Source of the DNA: Acidisoma sp965199065
Lineage (GTDB): Bacteria > Pseudomonadota > Alphaproteobacteria > Acetobacterales > Acetobacteraceae
Length of the DNA stretch: 64,000 nt
Direction: 5' to 3'
Assembly: GCF_965199065.1 (NCBI RefSeq)
Contig: NZ_CBDAQN010000003.1
Location: 1,922,001-1,986,000 of the forward strand
The first letter of the stretch is position 1, and each line of letters starts with the position of its first letter. Below are positions 1 to 8,444 of the stretch, in pieces. The notes beneath the pieces were generated by a model that saw only the letters and a list, made by a program, of their open reading frames with translations, did not search any database and was not told the DNA's origin. The position numbers and the translations under genes were made by a program.

Positions 1-31
1 GGTTGAGCAGTTTGGCAGATGAGATTTGTCG

Positions 32-1030
32 ATGGGGCTTCACGCGCCGCACGCGCTTAGACTACGCTGGAGGCTCTTGTTGTGCTTGATGGCGTTGTTG
101 CTGCCGATGTACTACTCCGTTCATGCTCAAATCGCCGAAGTCGTACCTGAGATAGGGGCTGTTACGGGTCAGGAGCCGGTAACACCTGTCCCGCCTGCAC
201 CGCCGAGTGACCCTCGCATTGTCAGTCTTGGAGAAAAACTGTTCAATGACCGGCGCTTGTCGGGGAACGGCACGCGTTCCTGTTCATCCTGCCACGATGT
301 TCACACAAATGGGGCCGACGGGAACCAGTTTGATGCGACGCCGAATGGCGGACGGACCACCTTTCATACTATCACTGTTTTCAACGCGGCACTGAGCTAT
401 CGTCTCGATTGGGAGGGAAACGCTCAAACCTTAGAAGAGCAGGCTGCCCTGTCGCTTAGAGATCCGCAACTCATGGCAACGAGTGTTCGCAGAGCGGCGC
501 GAGAAGCCGGCGAAGAGGGCAGCCTGGCGCGCGAGTTTGGGATCATCTATGGGCACGCGCCTTGTTCCAGCGATCTACTGAACGCTATTGCAACCTATGA
601 ACGCTCTTTAGTAACACCCGGTGCCCGGTTCGACCTTTGGTTAGAAGGCGACCGATCGGCACTTTCGCTTAATGAGCAGGTTGGATACAAACTCTTCAAG
701 TCGTTTGGCTGCATATCCTGTCATCAAGGGGTCGAACTTGGGGGCAATCTGTTCGAGCGCAGTGGAATATTCCATCCTTTAGGAGGGTATCAAGGACAGA
801 TGCTCCTCGTGCCGAGTCTCAGGAACGTAGCGGTCATGGCGCCCTATTTCCACAACGGCAGCGTAGCATCACTCGATGAAGCTGTTGCCGAAATGGGGTA
901 TGCACAGCTCGATCGCCGACTATCGGATCAGCAGATTAAAGCAGTGTCGGCTTTCCTTTCCACGCTGACTGGGAGTTATGACGGGAAAGAAATCCGGTCA
1001 GCAAATGGGAGCAATGGGCAGTCTCCTTAA
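32..1030 (+). CDS. Di-heme cytochrome c peroxidase / MauG-family protein
   Basis: Exported c-type di-heme protein, expected to act in the periplasm and reduce hydrogen peroxide or carry out MauG-like oxidation. The N-terminus has a basic stretch and a hydrophobic helix ending near SVHA, a plausible signal peptide. Two haem attachment motifs are visible, CSSCH at about residues 84-88 and CISCH at about 227-231, spaced as in the CCP/MauG family. The length (332 aa) is normal. I start at the ATG; a TTG two codons upstream is an alternative. Nothing nearby identifies the electron donor or substrate. The family is clear, the substrate unknown. Confidence 0.85.
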   Translation: MGLHAPHALRLRWRLLLCLMALLLPMYYSVHAQIAEVVPEIGAVTGQEPVTPVPPAPPSDPRIVSLGEKLFNDRRLSGNGTRSCSSCHDVHTNGADGNQFDATPNGGRTTFHTITVFNAALSYRLDWEGNAQTLEEQAALSLRDPQLMATSVRRAAREAGEEGSLAREFGIIYGHAPCSSDLLNAIATYERSLVTPGARFDLWLEGDRSALSLNEQVGYKLFKSFGCISCHQGVELGGNLFERSGIFHPLGGYQGQMLLVPSLRNVAVMAPYFHNGSVASLDEAVAEMGYAQLDRRLSDQQIKAVSAFLSTLTGSYDGKEIRSANGSNGQSP

Positions 1031-1120
1031 GGGTAGATCCTAAAGCGCCATCCTACAGTACACCAAAATCTATCGTTGCCATAGCTGACGGTCCTGCCCT
1101 CTTCTAGCTTCCCCACGCCA

Positions 1121-2020
1121 TCAGAGCGGACGCGTTTCCTTCACATAGACCTCGAAGAAATCCGAGAACGTCGCAACGCGAAGTGGTAGTCGCTCATAGG
1201 GTGGATAGTAGAGCGTGAGCCAGATGTCAGGAGCCCTCCAGTCGGCAAGAATCTGCACAAGCGCGCCAGATCGCAGCTGCTCTTCCACGATAAAGCGGGG
1301 GAGCAGGGCGATGCCCTGACCATTCACCGCGAGCTGCGCCAGTAGATCACCATTGTTGGCGCCAAAGCCGCCGTGCGCCTTGTGGCTACGGTGAGCCTGG
1401 CCCTTCGAGAGTTCCCACACCTCCTCCCGCGCCTGCTCGGAATAGCTGAGGCAGTCGAACGCCGACAGGTCATCGGGGGTCAGCGGCGTCCCTTTGGCAA
1501 GAAGACAATCCGGTGACGCCACAAGCATTCGCGGCACTTTGCAGATTTTACGCCAGACTGTGGATTTGTCAGAGGGCGGACCCGAGATGCGGATCGCCAG
1601 ATCGTACTGGTCCTCGACGATATCGACAAAGCTGTCGGAGAGCGTCAGCGTGATACGGGTTCGGGCGTGCATGGCTGCGAACTGCGACAGCACCGAAGGC
1701 AGGACCTTCAGACCGAGCGACATTGGCGCCGAGATGCGGATCAGGCCGGAGGTGACACCGTGCAGCTCGCGCGTCTCGTCAGCGGCCTCGGTGAGTGCGG
1801 TCGCCAAAGGTGCTACTCGGGCGGCGTAGACCGCTCCGGCTGAAGTCAGAGCCACCTGACGGGTCGTGCGCAACAGGAGTTGCACACCAAGCCGCTCCTC
1901 CAGCGCCGAGACTGTTCGCGTGACTGAAGCGGGCGTCATGCCCAGCAGTCGCGCAGCTGCTGTGAAGCTCCGCTGTTCGGAAACGGCGATAAACGCGCGG
2001 ATGGCTTCGAGTTCACCCAT
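1121..2020 (-). CDS. LysR-family transcriptional regulator
   Basis: A 299-aa LysR-type regulator with a winged helix-turn-helix at residues 1-60 (AFIAVSEQRSFTAAARLLG, then the recognition helix with PASVTRTVSALE) and an effector-binding domain from about 90 to 295. It is transcribed divergently from the ring-cleaving dioxygenase gene at 2154 across a 133-bp gap, the usual layout for a LysR protein and its target. The gap contains a TTGC-N7-GCAA dyad with T-N11-A spacing just upstream of this gene, so autoregulation is likely. The inducer is unknown; an aromatic compound would fit the neighbour. Confidence 0.9.
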   Translation of the reverse strand: MGELEAIRAFIAVSEQRSFTAAARLLGMTPASVTRTVSALEERLGVQLLLRTTRQVALTSAGAVYAARVAPLATALTEAADETRELHGVTSGLIRISAPMSLGLKVLPSVLSQFAAMHARTRITLTLSDSFVDIVEDQYDLAIRISGPPSDKSTVWRKICKVPRMLVASPDCLLAKGTPLTPDDLSAFDCLSYSEQAREEVWELSKGQAHRSHKAHGGFGANNGDLLAQLAVNGQGIALLPRFIVEEQLRSGALVQILADWRAPDIWLTLYYPPYERLPLRVATFSDFFEVYVKETRPL

Positions 2021-2029
2021 CGGCGATTA

Positions 2030-2044
2030 TTGCTCTGGTCGCAA
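2030..2044. promoter_or_regulatory. Candidate LysR box in the divergent intergenic region
   Basis: The sequence shows TTGC, seven bases, GCAA: a dyad with the T-N11-A arrangement typical of LysR sites. It sits 10 bp upstream of the lysR start codon and about 110 bp upstream of the dioxygenase start. A GCAACA repeat lies just downstream (2041-2046 and 2053-2058). The site is inferred from pattern and position only. Confidence 0.45.
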
Positions 2045-2153
2045 CAATATCTGCAACATTCTACTCATTCAAATCAGCTCCGGCGACGCGCATGTTGCCG
2101 GGTAAGCGAAACCGAGGGGCGGCCCGCCCCAGAACCGCCAGGAGACAGACCTC

Positions 2154-3086
2154 ATGCTCACCCAGATCAAGGGCCTGCACCACGTCACCTCGATGGCCGC
2201 GGATGCACAGCTCAACAACGACTTCTTTACCAAGACGCTTGGCCTGCGACGGGTCAAGAAGACAGTCAACTTCGACGCGCCGGACGTCTACCACCTCTAT
2301 TACGGCGATGAGATCGGCTCACCCGGCTCGGTCATGACCTACTTTCCCTTCCCCCACATTGTGAAGGGCAGCCGTGGAGCGGGTGAAGTCGCCGAAACCG
2401 TATTCGCGGTCCCATCTGGATCACGTGGCTACTGGAGGCAGCGGCTATCCACTCATGGTGTTGCCAACCTCCGGGAAGAGGAGAGTTTTGGCGAGAAGCG
2501 CCTGCGGTTTTCCGGCCCGGACGGCGATGGCTTTGCGCTGGCGGAGGTGCGCGACGACGCCCGCCGGGCCTTCAATGGTGGCCAGGTTCCCCCGGATGAT
2601 GGCGTCCATGGCTTCCACGGCGTGACGATGCGGCTGCGCGACGGCGGCGCCACGGGCGAGCTACTGCAATACATGGGCTACGAGCAGGTGGACCGGCAGG
2701 GCGACCTCATCCGATACGCCGTGAAGGGCGGCAACGGCGCGGATTTCGTCGATCTTGAGGTCCTGCCCGGCGCGGCGTCGGCACAGCAGGGCGCTGGATC
2801 CGTCCATCACGTCGCCTTCGCCGTGGAGAACCGTGCGGCTCAGCTTGAGGTTCGCAAAGCACTCCTCGACACCGGCTACCACGTCACGCCGGTGATTGAC
2901 CGCGACTATTTCTGGGCGATCTACTTCCGTGCGCCCGGCGGCGTGTTGTTCGAGGTGGCCACGAATGAGCCGGGGTTCGACCGGGATGAGGATACAGCGC
3001 ATCTGGGTGAGGTGCTAAAACTCCCGCGCCAGCATGCGAATTTACGCAGCCAACTCGAGCAGATACTGCCGCCTATCGTCGACTGA
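2154..3086 (+). CDS. Ring-cleaving dioxygenase, VOC (glyoxalase/bleomycin resistance) superfamily
   Basis: A 310-aa double VOC-domain protein of the MhqO-like ring-cleaving dioxygenase group, expected to open hydroquinone- or catechol-type rings using a divalent metal. The first module starts LHHVTSMAAD and the second begins near GFHGVTMRL. The metal-ligand pattern is visible as His in LHHVTS, His in VHHVAFAV and Glu in VLFEVAT. GGAGACAGACCTC just before the ATG serves as ribosome binding site. It is divergent from a LysR regulator and followed by debris of an ABC transporter gene and three enzymes of unclear role, suggesting a small catabolic cluster. The substrate cannot be read from sequence. 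Confidence 0.85.
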   Translation: MLTQIKGLHHVTSMAADAQLNNDFFTKTLGLRRVKKTVNFDAPDVYHLYYGDEIGSPGSVMTYFPFPHIVKGSRGAGEVAETVFAVPSGSRGYWRQRLSTHGVANLREEESFGEKRLRFSGPDGDGFALAEVRDDARRAFNGGQVPPDDGVHGFHGVTMRLRDGGATGELLQYMGYEQVDRQGDLIRYAVKGGNGADFVDLEVLPGAASAQQGAGSVHHVAFAVENRAAQLEVRKALLDTGYHVTPVIDRDYFWAIYFRAPGGVLFEVATNEPGFDRDEDTAHLGEVLKLPRQHANLRSQLEQILPPIVD

Positions 3087-3111
3087 ACCGCCATTCGAGG
3101 AGGAGCAGGCG

Positions 3112-3249
3112 ATGGCACAGAATTCGGTGTCAGCCGCTTTTGCTGCCAGCCGCACGGCGAAGATGGCGGCCTTCATCCGCGGCCATAAGGATGCGCATCC
3201 GGGCGCCGGTCGAGCACGGCGGAAACCAGCCGCGGTCGCCTGGTCTTAG
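3112..3249 (+). CDS. Short ORF of unknown function, probably a truncated gene start
   Basis: A 45-codon ORF beginning MAQNSVSAAFAASRTAK directly after a strong GAGGAGGAGCAGGCG ribosome binding site. The first 20 residues look like a genuine gene start; the arginine- and proline-rich tail does not look like a folded protein. It lies immediately before the transporter ATPase remnant, so it may be the front end of a gene destroyed by the same deletion. I recognise no family. It may still be translated because its initiation signals are intact. Confidence 0.35.
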   Translation: MAQNSVSAAFAASRTAKMAAFIRGHKDAHPGAGRARRKPAAVAWS

Positions 3250-3255
3250 GAGACC

Positions 3256-3440
3256 ACTGTTGCTCTCGCGCGCGCCCTGCTGCTCAGTCCGGTTCTTCTG
3301 GTGATGGACGAGCCAACGGAGGGCAAGTGCCGGTCATCGTCGATCATCTCGTTGAGGTATTCCGGCATCTGGCGCAGGAAGGCAACGCCCACCTGCAACG
3401 ACGCGAGCTCGGAGCTGGCACGATGGCTGGCGGTGCATAA
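3256..3440 (+). pseudogene. Remnant of a branched-chain amino acid type ABC transporter ATPase (LivF-like)
   Basis: Starting at about 3256 the frame reads TVALARALLLSPVLLVMDEP then TEG, which is the C-motif tail, Walker B and following segment of a LivF-type ATPase. At 3325-3329 the frame breaks: five bases stand where six are expected, and the next frame continues PVIVDHLVEVFRHLAQEGN, again like LivF. The similarity then ends and the frame stops at 3438. The Walker A half is missing. A deletion plus a one-base frameshift explains this. It implies that the cluster once included an uptake system for its substrate. Confidence 0.75.
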
Positions 3441-3454
3441 TAAGGGAGTAGATC

Positions 3455-4660
3455 ATGTCGGAAGCACGAATTTACGTCGTGGGGACTTGTGACACCAAAG
3501 CTGCGGAACTCGCCTACGTGCGTGGATTGATCAATGCCCAGGGTGTTCGGGCGGTCGTCATCGACGTCTCGACCCATTCACACGGCGCAGGCGCCGATAT
3601 TGAGGCGGCTGAGGTGGCAAGCTACCATCCGGACGGCCCCGAGGCGGTGTTCACGGGCGACCGAGGGCGTTCCATCACGGCGATGGCGGTGGCATTTGAG
3701 CGGTTCCTCAGTTCTCGCGCGGATGTCGCCGGTGTCATTGGGCTCGGCGGTTCCGGCGGCACGGCGCTGGTAGCGCCGGCAATGAGGGCGCTCGCGATTG
3801 GGGTGCCAAAGCTTCTGGTGTCGACGGTCGCCTCCGGGAACGTTGCTCCCTATGTCGGGGCGAGCGACATAGCCATGATGTATTCCGTGACGGACCTTGC
3901 CGGGCTGAACCGCATCTCGCGTCTCGTGCTCGCAAATGCCGCGCACGCCATGGCAGGGATGGCCAAGACTTTGCCGCCGCCGTCGTCCTCCGACAAGCCG
4001 GCCATCGGCATTTCAATGTTTGGAGTGACAACGCCTTGCGTGAACCGCCTGGTGTCCCTGCTGGAAGACCTGAATGATTGCCTCGTCTTCCACGCGACAG
4101 GCACCGGCGGCCAATCGATGGAGAAGCTGGTGGACTCGGGCCTGCTGGCTGGGGTCATCGACGTGACGACGACGGAAGTCTGCGACCTTCTGATGGGCGG
4201 GGTGTTCCCTTGCACCGAAGACCGCTTCGGGGCTATCGCGAGGACGAAGCTGCCCTATGTGGGGTCCTGCGGAGCGCTCGACATGGTCAATTTCGGTGCG
4301 CAAAGCACGGTGCCTGCGCAATACAAGGACCGGAACCTGTATGTGCATAACCCTCAGGTCACTCTGATGCGGACGACGCCGGAAGAAAACCAGCTCATCG
4401 GGCGCTGGATCGGTGAGCGCCTCAATCGCTGCGAGGGGCCGGTGCGCTTTCTTCTTCCGGCCGGCGGGGTCTCTTTGCTGGATGTTCCTGGCATGGCATT
4501 CCATGATCCGGAGGCTGATGCTGCGCTATTCGAGGCACTGGAGCAGACCGTGATCCAGACGGGGCTGCGGCGGCTGATCCGCGTGCCGGATGCGGTGAAC
4601 GATCCGTCTTTCGCAGATGCGCTGCTCGATCAGTTCCGGGATGTGATGAAGGACGTATAA
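3455..4660 (+). CDS. Tm-1-like ATP-binding domain protein (UPF0261)
   Basis: A 401-aa UPF0261 protein, equivalent to the N-terminal half of plant and fungal Tm-1-like proteins (Tm-1 is the tomato tobamovirus resistance protein). Family features visible are VVGTCDTKAAELAYVRGLI at the N-terminus, a Gly-rich stretch GLGGSGGTALVAPAMRAL near residue 90-110, and the following LVSTVASGNVAPYVGASD segment. The biochemical role is unknown; Tm-1 binds ATP. The next gene starts one base after this stop and encodes the partner TIM-barrel domain, so the two are almost certainly one functional unit. Start ATG at 3455 follows AAGGGAGTAGATC. Confidence 0.9.
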   Translation: MSEARIYVVGTCDTKAAELAYVRGLINAQGVRAVVIDVSTHSHGAGADIEAAEVASYHPDGPEAVFTGDRGRSITAMAVAFERFLSSRADVAGVIGLGGSGGTALVAPAMRALAIGVPKLLVSTVASGNVAPYVGASDIAMMYSVTDLAGLNRISRLVLANAAHAMAGMAKTLPPPSSSDKPAIGISMFGVTTPCVNRLVSLLEDLNDCLVFHATGTGGQSMEKLVDSGLLAGVIDVTTTEVCDLLMGGVFPCTEDRFGAIARTKLPYVGSCGALDMVNFGAQSTVPAQYKDRNLYVHNPQVTLMRTTPEENQLIGRWIGERLNRCEGPVRFLLPAGGVSLLDVPGMAFHDPEADAALFEALEQTVIQTGLRRLIRVPDAVNDPSFADALLDQFRDVMKDV

Positions 4661-4661
4661 C

Positions 4662-5495
4662 ATGCCGCGGATAAGCCGTGCCGACATCATGAAGCGGTTC
4701 ACCGCGATGGTGCAGAACCGCCAGCCGATTCTCGGCGGAGGCGCGGGAACGGGCCTGTCCGCGAAGTGCGAGGAGGCCGGCGGCATCGACCTGATCGTCA
4801 TCTACAATTCCGGGCGCTATCGGATGGCGGGCCGCGGGTCGCTCGCGGGCATGCTGGCCTATGGCAACGCAAATGACATCGTCGTCGAGATGGCGCGCGA
4901 GGTGCTGCCGGTGGTGCGCAAGACGCCGGTGCTCGCGGGGGTCAACGGCACCGACCCATTTTGCCATTTCGATCATTTTCTTGATCATCTCGGCGCTCTC
5001 GGCTTCTCTGGAGTCCAGAACTTTCCGACGGTCGGCTTGATCGACGGAACCTTCAGGACCTCGCTCGAGCAGACCGGCATGAGCTACGGCCTGGAGGTTG
5101 ACCTCATCCGCATGGCGCACAGCAAGGACCTGTTGACGACGCCCTACGTCTTCAACACGGATGAGGCGCTGGCGATGACGCAGGCGGGGGCCGACATCTT
5201 GGTCGCCCACATGGGTCTAACGACCGGTGGGTCGATTGGTGCGACCACATCGGTGACGCTCGACGATTGCGCCGCGCGTATCAACGCCATTGCCGAGACA
5301 GCGCGCAGGGTCCGTCCCGACATCATTCTGCTGTGCCATGGCGGGCCGATCGCGGAGCCCGATGATGCCCAATATATTCTAGCCCGCTGCCCCGACTGTC
5401 ACGGTTTCTATGGCGCCTCCAGCATGGAGCGCTTGCCAAGCGAGACTGCACTGATTGAACAGACCCGCCGCTTCAAGCAAATTTCCCGCTCCTGA
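4662..5495 (+). CDS. Phosphoenolpyruvate hydrolase-like TIM-barrel protein (Tm-1 C-terminal domain family)
   Basis: A 277-aa protein of the PEP-hydrolase/PEP-mutase-like TIM-barrel family that forms the C-terminal half of eukaryotic Tm-1-like proteins. Conserved stretches include PILGGGAGTGLSAKCEEAG, IVIYNSGRYRMAGRGSLAG, GVNGTDPF and VQNFPTVGLIDGTFR. It begins one base after the stop of the UPF0261 gene, so translation is probably coupled. The pair plus the SRPBCC gene downstream forms a three-gene unit. The family name is inherited from sequence grouping; actual PEP hydrolysis is not established here and the reaction should be treated as unknown. Confidence 0.88.
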   Translation: MPRISRADIMKRFTAMVQNRQPILGGGAGTGLSAKCEEAGGIDLIVIYNSGRYRMAGRGSLAGMLAYGNANDIVVEMAREVLPVVRKTPVLAGVNGTDPFCHFDHFLDHLGALGFSGVQNFPTVGLIDGTFRTSLEQTGMSYGLEVDLIRMAHSKDLLTTPYVFNTDEALAMTQAGADILVAHMGLTTGGSIGATTSVTLDDCAARINAIAETARRVRPDIILLCHGGPIAEPDDAQYILARCPDCHGFYGASSMERLPSETALIEQTRRFKQISRS

Positions 5496-5512
5496 AGGCA
5501 AGGAACACGTCC

Positions 5513-6430
5513 ATGGCCTATGCTTATTCGAGTGCGATCATCGAGGCGCCGGTCGAGGCAGTCTGGGACGCTGTCCGCGACTTTGGAGCATTGGCAGCCT
5601 GGCATCCCGGTATCGCGAAAAGCGAGATCGAGGACGGCAAAGACCCCGACGCGGTTGGTTGCATCCGCGCCCTCACGTTGAAGGACGGCGGCACCGCGCG
5701 TGAGCGCCTCATGATGCTGGACGATAGCCGCTACCGCTTTACCTACAACTTCGAGACGCCCGCGTTTCCTGTGACAGACTATCTGTCAACCCTGGAACTC
5801 ACTCCAGTGACCAATGGGGATGCAACTTTCGCCGCGTGGAGTGCGACCTTCAACGAGAGGCCGGAAGATGCCGGCGTCTATGTCGATATTGTCGCGAACG
5901 GCGTCTTCGCAACGGGCTTGGCAGCGTTGGCGGCGCGCCTCAAAGGCTCGGCCGCGGCTGGAGAGGCACCGCGGTGGCAAGGGTTCCGGCCCGCCAAGGT
6001 TTTCTGCTCCTCCGTCCTGCAAGCTCCGCTCGAACGCGTCTGGGCCGAGATGAGGGATTTCGCCGGTATGGACGGGTGGCATCCTGAGATAGCCAACATG
6101 CACATGCTCGACGGCGCTCGATCGGACAAGGTCTCAGGCGTGCGCGATTTCATGTTCGGCGAGGGAAAGCTCCACGAGCAACTGACGTTGCTCTCGGACC
6201 TCGACCATGCTTTCCGCTACAAGATCAACGCAAGCTCGACGCCCTGGATGAACTATCATTCGGGCGTTAAGCTTCATGCCGTGACGGCGTCCGGTCAATG
6301 CTTCGCGGTTTGGACAGCCGATTGGACGGCCTCGGCTAATGACGACGTCCGCTTGATCCCAATGGTTCACAATGACGTTTTCCAGCGTGCTCTCGACACG
6401 TTAGATCAAAAGTTGGCTGAACCTCGATAA
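5513..6430 (+). CDS. Tandem SRPBCC (START/Bet v1-like) protein
   Basis: A 305-aa protein built from two repeated SRPBCC modules, about residues 1-150 and 163-305. Each starts with the family signature: SSAIIEAPVEAVWDAVRDFG with AAWHPGI in the first, SSVLQAPLERVWAEMRDFA with DGWHPEI in the second. Such folds bind hydrophobic ligands and some catalyse cyclisation or dehydration. It follows the PEP-hydrolase-like gene by 17 bp and belongs to the same transcription unit. The internal duplication is unusual because single-domain relatives are the norm. The ligand is unknown. Confidence 0.85.
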   Translation: MAYAYSSAIIEAPVEAVWDAVRDFGALAAWHPGIAKSEIEDGKDPDAVGCIRALTLKDGGTARERLMMLDDSRYRFTYNFETPAFPVTDYLSTLELTPVTNGDATFAAWSATFNERPEDAGVYVDIVANGVFATGLAALAARLKGSAAAGEAPRWQGFRPAKVFCSSVLQAPLERVWAEMRDFAGMDGWHPEIANMHMLDGARSDKVSGVRDFMFGEGKLHEQLTLLSDLDHAFRYKINASSTPWMNYHSGVKLHAVTASGQCFAVWTADWTASANDDVRLIPMVHNDVFQRALDTLDQKLAEPR

Positions 6431-6666
6431 AGGCTGGCTGGTGACGTTGGGACGAGGGCGCGGCCGAGCACCTGCTGCCCTTAGTTAAAGTACGTGAGGA
6501 CGTAGAACCGGGCCGATGCCGACCAAGCTGGGGCGAGCCATCACCTGGACAAGGAGTTTCGGCGGTCCTCGGCAATACCTCCGGTGCACGCGGCGTAGCG
6601 AAAACGATCAGCCGTCAGCATAGGCTGTCGCTCGTTGGCATTGCTGATTAGTGTCAGTCACCCAGG

Positions 6667-6990
6667 ATGGCAAGGATAGCCCGACCCGTGAATGAAGGCC
6701 GGTTAACCCGAGACAAGCTTTATGGCGCCATACGGAAGCTCGCGGGAGGAACGGGAACGCTAAAGGAGCGATTGCGGTCCGCCCTTACCGTGGAAGTGAT
6801 GACGCTCAGAGCCGATGATTTTCCTTGGCCGGACCTCGGGCAGCGTTTCGACGCCGTGATAAACGAAATCGCTCCGGATCGGCGCACTCACATCGTCCTC
6901 GCTCAGTGGTGGGACTTTGAACTGGGCCACATCGCCGAGGAAATCGTCGATGTCTATCACGAGCTTTCTCGGCGTCTCGACGCTGAATGA
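6667..6990 (+). CDS. Hypothetical protein, 107 aa
   Basis: Small soluble protein with no signal peptide or membrane segment, rich in charged helices (LTRDKLYGAIRKLAGG near the start, IAEEIVDVYHELSRRLDAE at the end). I do not recognise a family. The ribosome binding site is weak (CACCCAGG directly before ATG). The 236 bp between the SRPBCC gene and this ORF hold no other ORF or clear signal. Codon use resembles that of the surrounding genes, so it is probably real. Confidence 0.55.
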   Translation: MARIARPVNEGRLTRDKLYGAIRKLAGGTGTLKERLRSALTVEVMTLRADDFPWPDLGQRFDAVINEIAPDRRTHIVLAQWWDFELGHIAEEIVDVYHELSRRLDAE

Positions 6991-7153
6991 GAGCTGTCCG
7001 GTTACGGCGCTCCGACGGGAAACACTCACAGGCCCATGCGATGTTGGGCAGGCGCTTGTGTTCGAAGTGCTCGTAGGCTGCAAATCCTCTTGGATTTGCG
7101 CCTACCAGCCTTCAGCATGTCCTTACTTTGCTAACGCTCCTCGAAAGTCTGCA

Positions 7154-7414
7154 TCAACGTATCGCGCGACGCCCGACGATCGCGTGGTAAATAACCAGTA
7201 CGACGATGGCGCCAATGACGGCCACAACCATGCTGTAGATGTTGAAGCCGGTGACAGGCGCCGCGCCGATCATTGAAAACAAGAAGCCGCCAACGATTGC
7301 GCCGACGATGCCGAGCACAATGTCCATGATGATCCCCTCGCCACTCCTGTTGACAATCTTGCTTGCGATAAAGCCAGCAAGGAGGCCGAGGATGAGCCAA
7401 CCGATAATCGACAT
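7154..7414 (-). CDS. GlsB/YeaQ/YmgE-family stress response membrane protein
   Basis: An 86-aa very hydrophobic inner-membrane protein with three transmembrane segments, beginning MSIIGWLILGLLAGFIASK and containing the conserved DIVLGIVGAIVGGFLF stretch. The family (formerly transglycosylase-associated protein) is linked to general and acid stress, but the molecular role is unknown. A clear AAGGAG ribosome binding site precedes the ATG. It is in the same orientation as a YsnF-like gene, a CsbD gene and a PAS-LuxR regulator, so this block looks like a stress regulon. Confidence 0.9.
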   Translation of the reverse strand: MSIIGWLILGLLAGFIASKIVNRSGEGIIMDIVLGIVGAIVGGFLFSMIGAAPVTGFNIYSMVVAVIGAIVVLVIYHAIVGRRAIR

Positions 7415-7510
7415 CTGGCGAAACTCCTTAGATGAGGTGTGCGCCCCGACATTAGCGTCAGGCGCTTAAGCGTGTTGTGAAACGGGGCGAAATGGCTGCC
7501 CCGCGGATAT

Positions 7511-8356
7511 TCAGACGTTTGGTTCGTGTGGATCGAGACGTGTGGTGCCGGCCGCGGTCGTTTTAGTGTCGGCCGGAATTTGCTCGACTTCGACTTCCTC
7601 CTTGCGGACGGTATCTCGTATCGTCTCGACGCGATCGGTTGCTTGCTTGCGGAGGCTTACTTCCTCCACAACCCTGACATCCTTTGAAACAACCGCCTCC
7701 TCCGAGGTTTCCGTCATCTCGATCGTCTTCTCCGAGAAGTCCGCATTGCTGATCGGGCCGCCGCCCGTCACCGGCCGACGGTCCAACGTGACTTTCTCAT
7801 CATGGAGCGAGACGCTCTCCTCAACAGGTGTTTCGACGACGTAGCGGCGGATCCGGGTGCTTCCCCGATTAATCAAACGCTTGCCGATCACGACGCTTTC
7901 CTCGGCCAGTCGGAGTGTCTCATCCCCAGTCGGCTGGGCAGGTGTCGTAGTTGCAGGAAGCGTTGTCTCTTCGACCGGAGGCTCCTGCAAGCTCGAAGCT
8001 GGCATCAGCCCGTAAGTCTTCGCCCGTTCGTCGATATCGATCGGATCGTGACTATCGAGAATATCCAGTATGCGTCTGATCTCGTCCTCGGGAGCCTGCA
8101 CCGTCACAACGGTCGAGCCGTTCTCCAGGCTGCGGTCGTAGACAGCAATGTCGTAGTTCGGCTCCCCACCGAACAAGCTTGCCCAAAACCCCTTCTCGCG
8201 AACCGGCTCGACTTCATCGGTTGTCGTAGTGGTAGCAAGAGAGCCGCTATGTTTTGTGATGGCATTCTCGGGGACGCCGGAAGCGATGATATCCTGAATG
8301 GCAAGTTCAGCGTGAGCCGGAGTGTCGTAAACAGCCACTATCTTCTCATAATTCAT
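7511..8356 (-). CDS. YsnF/AvaK domain stress protein (DUF2382)
   Basis: A 281-aa protein in two parts. Residues 1-110 (YEKIVAVYDTPAHAELAIQD) resemble the general stress YflT/DUF1269-like module. Residues about 140-260 (LRLAEESVVIGKRLINRGST, then charged repeats ending in EVEVEQIP) form the DUF2382 domain of YsnF and AvaK proteins. The C-terminal tail is short and Thr-rich. A GGGAAGG ribosome binding site precedes the ATG. These proteins are induced by heat, salt or desiccation in other bacteria; the mechanism is unknown. The neighbours CsbD and GlsB support a stress role. Confidence 0.88.
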   Translation of the reverse strand: MNYEKIVAVYDTPAHAELAIQDIIASGVPENAITKHSGSLATTTTTDEVEPVREKGFWASLFGGEPNYDIAVYDRSLENGSTVVTVQAPEDEIRRILDILDSHDPIDIDERAKTYGLMPASSLQEPPVEETTLPATTTPAQPTGDETLRLAEESVVIGKRLINRGSTRIRRYVVETPVEESVSLHDEKVTLDRRPVTGGGPISNADFSEKTIEMTETSEEAVVSKDVRVVEEVSLRKQATDRVETIRDTVRKEEVEVEQIPADTKTTAAGTTRLDPHEPNV

Positions 8357-8444
8357 TGTGATCGACCTTCCCTTTGATTTTATAGCCGTCGCTCAAGCGT
8401 GTGTGTATGGGTTCCGCAACGAGTCGGGCCCTAATGCGCCGCCA

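Noticed and set aside
6431..6666. Possible remnant gene between the SRPBCC and hypothetical genes
   Set aside because: No frame shows recognisable protein similarity, and stops are frequent.
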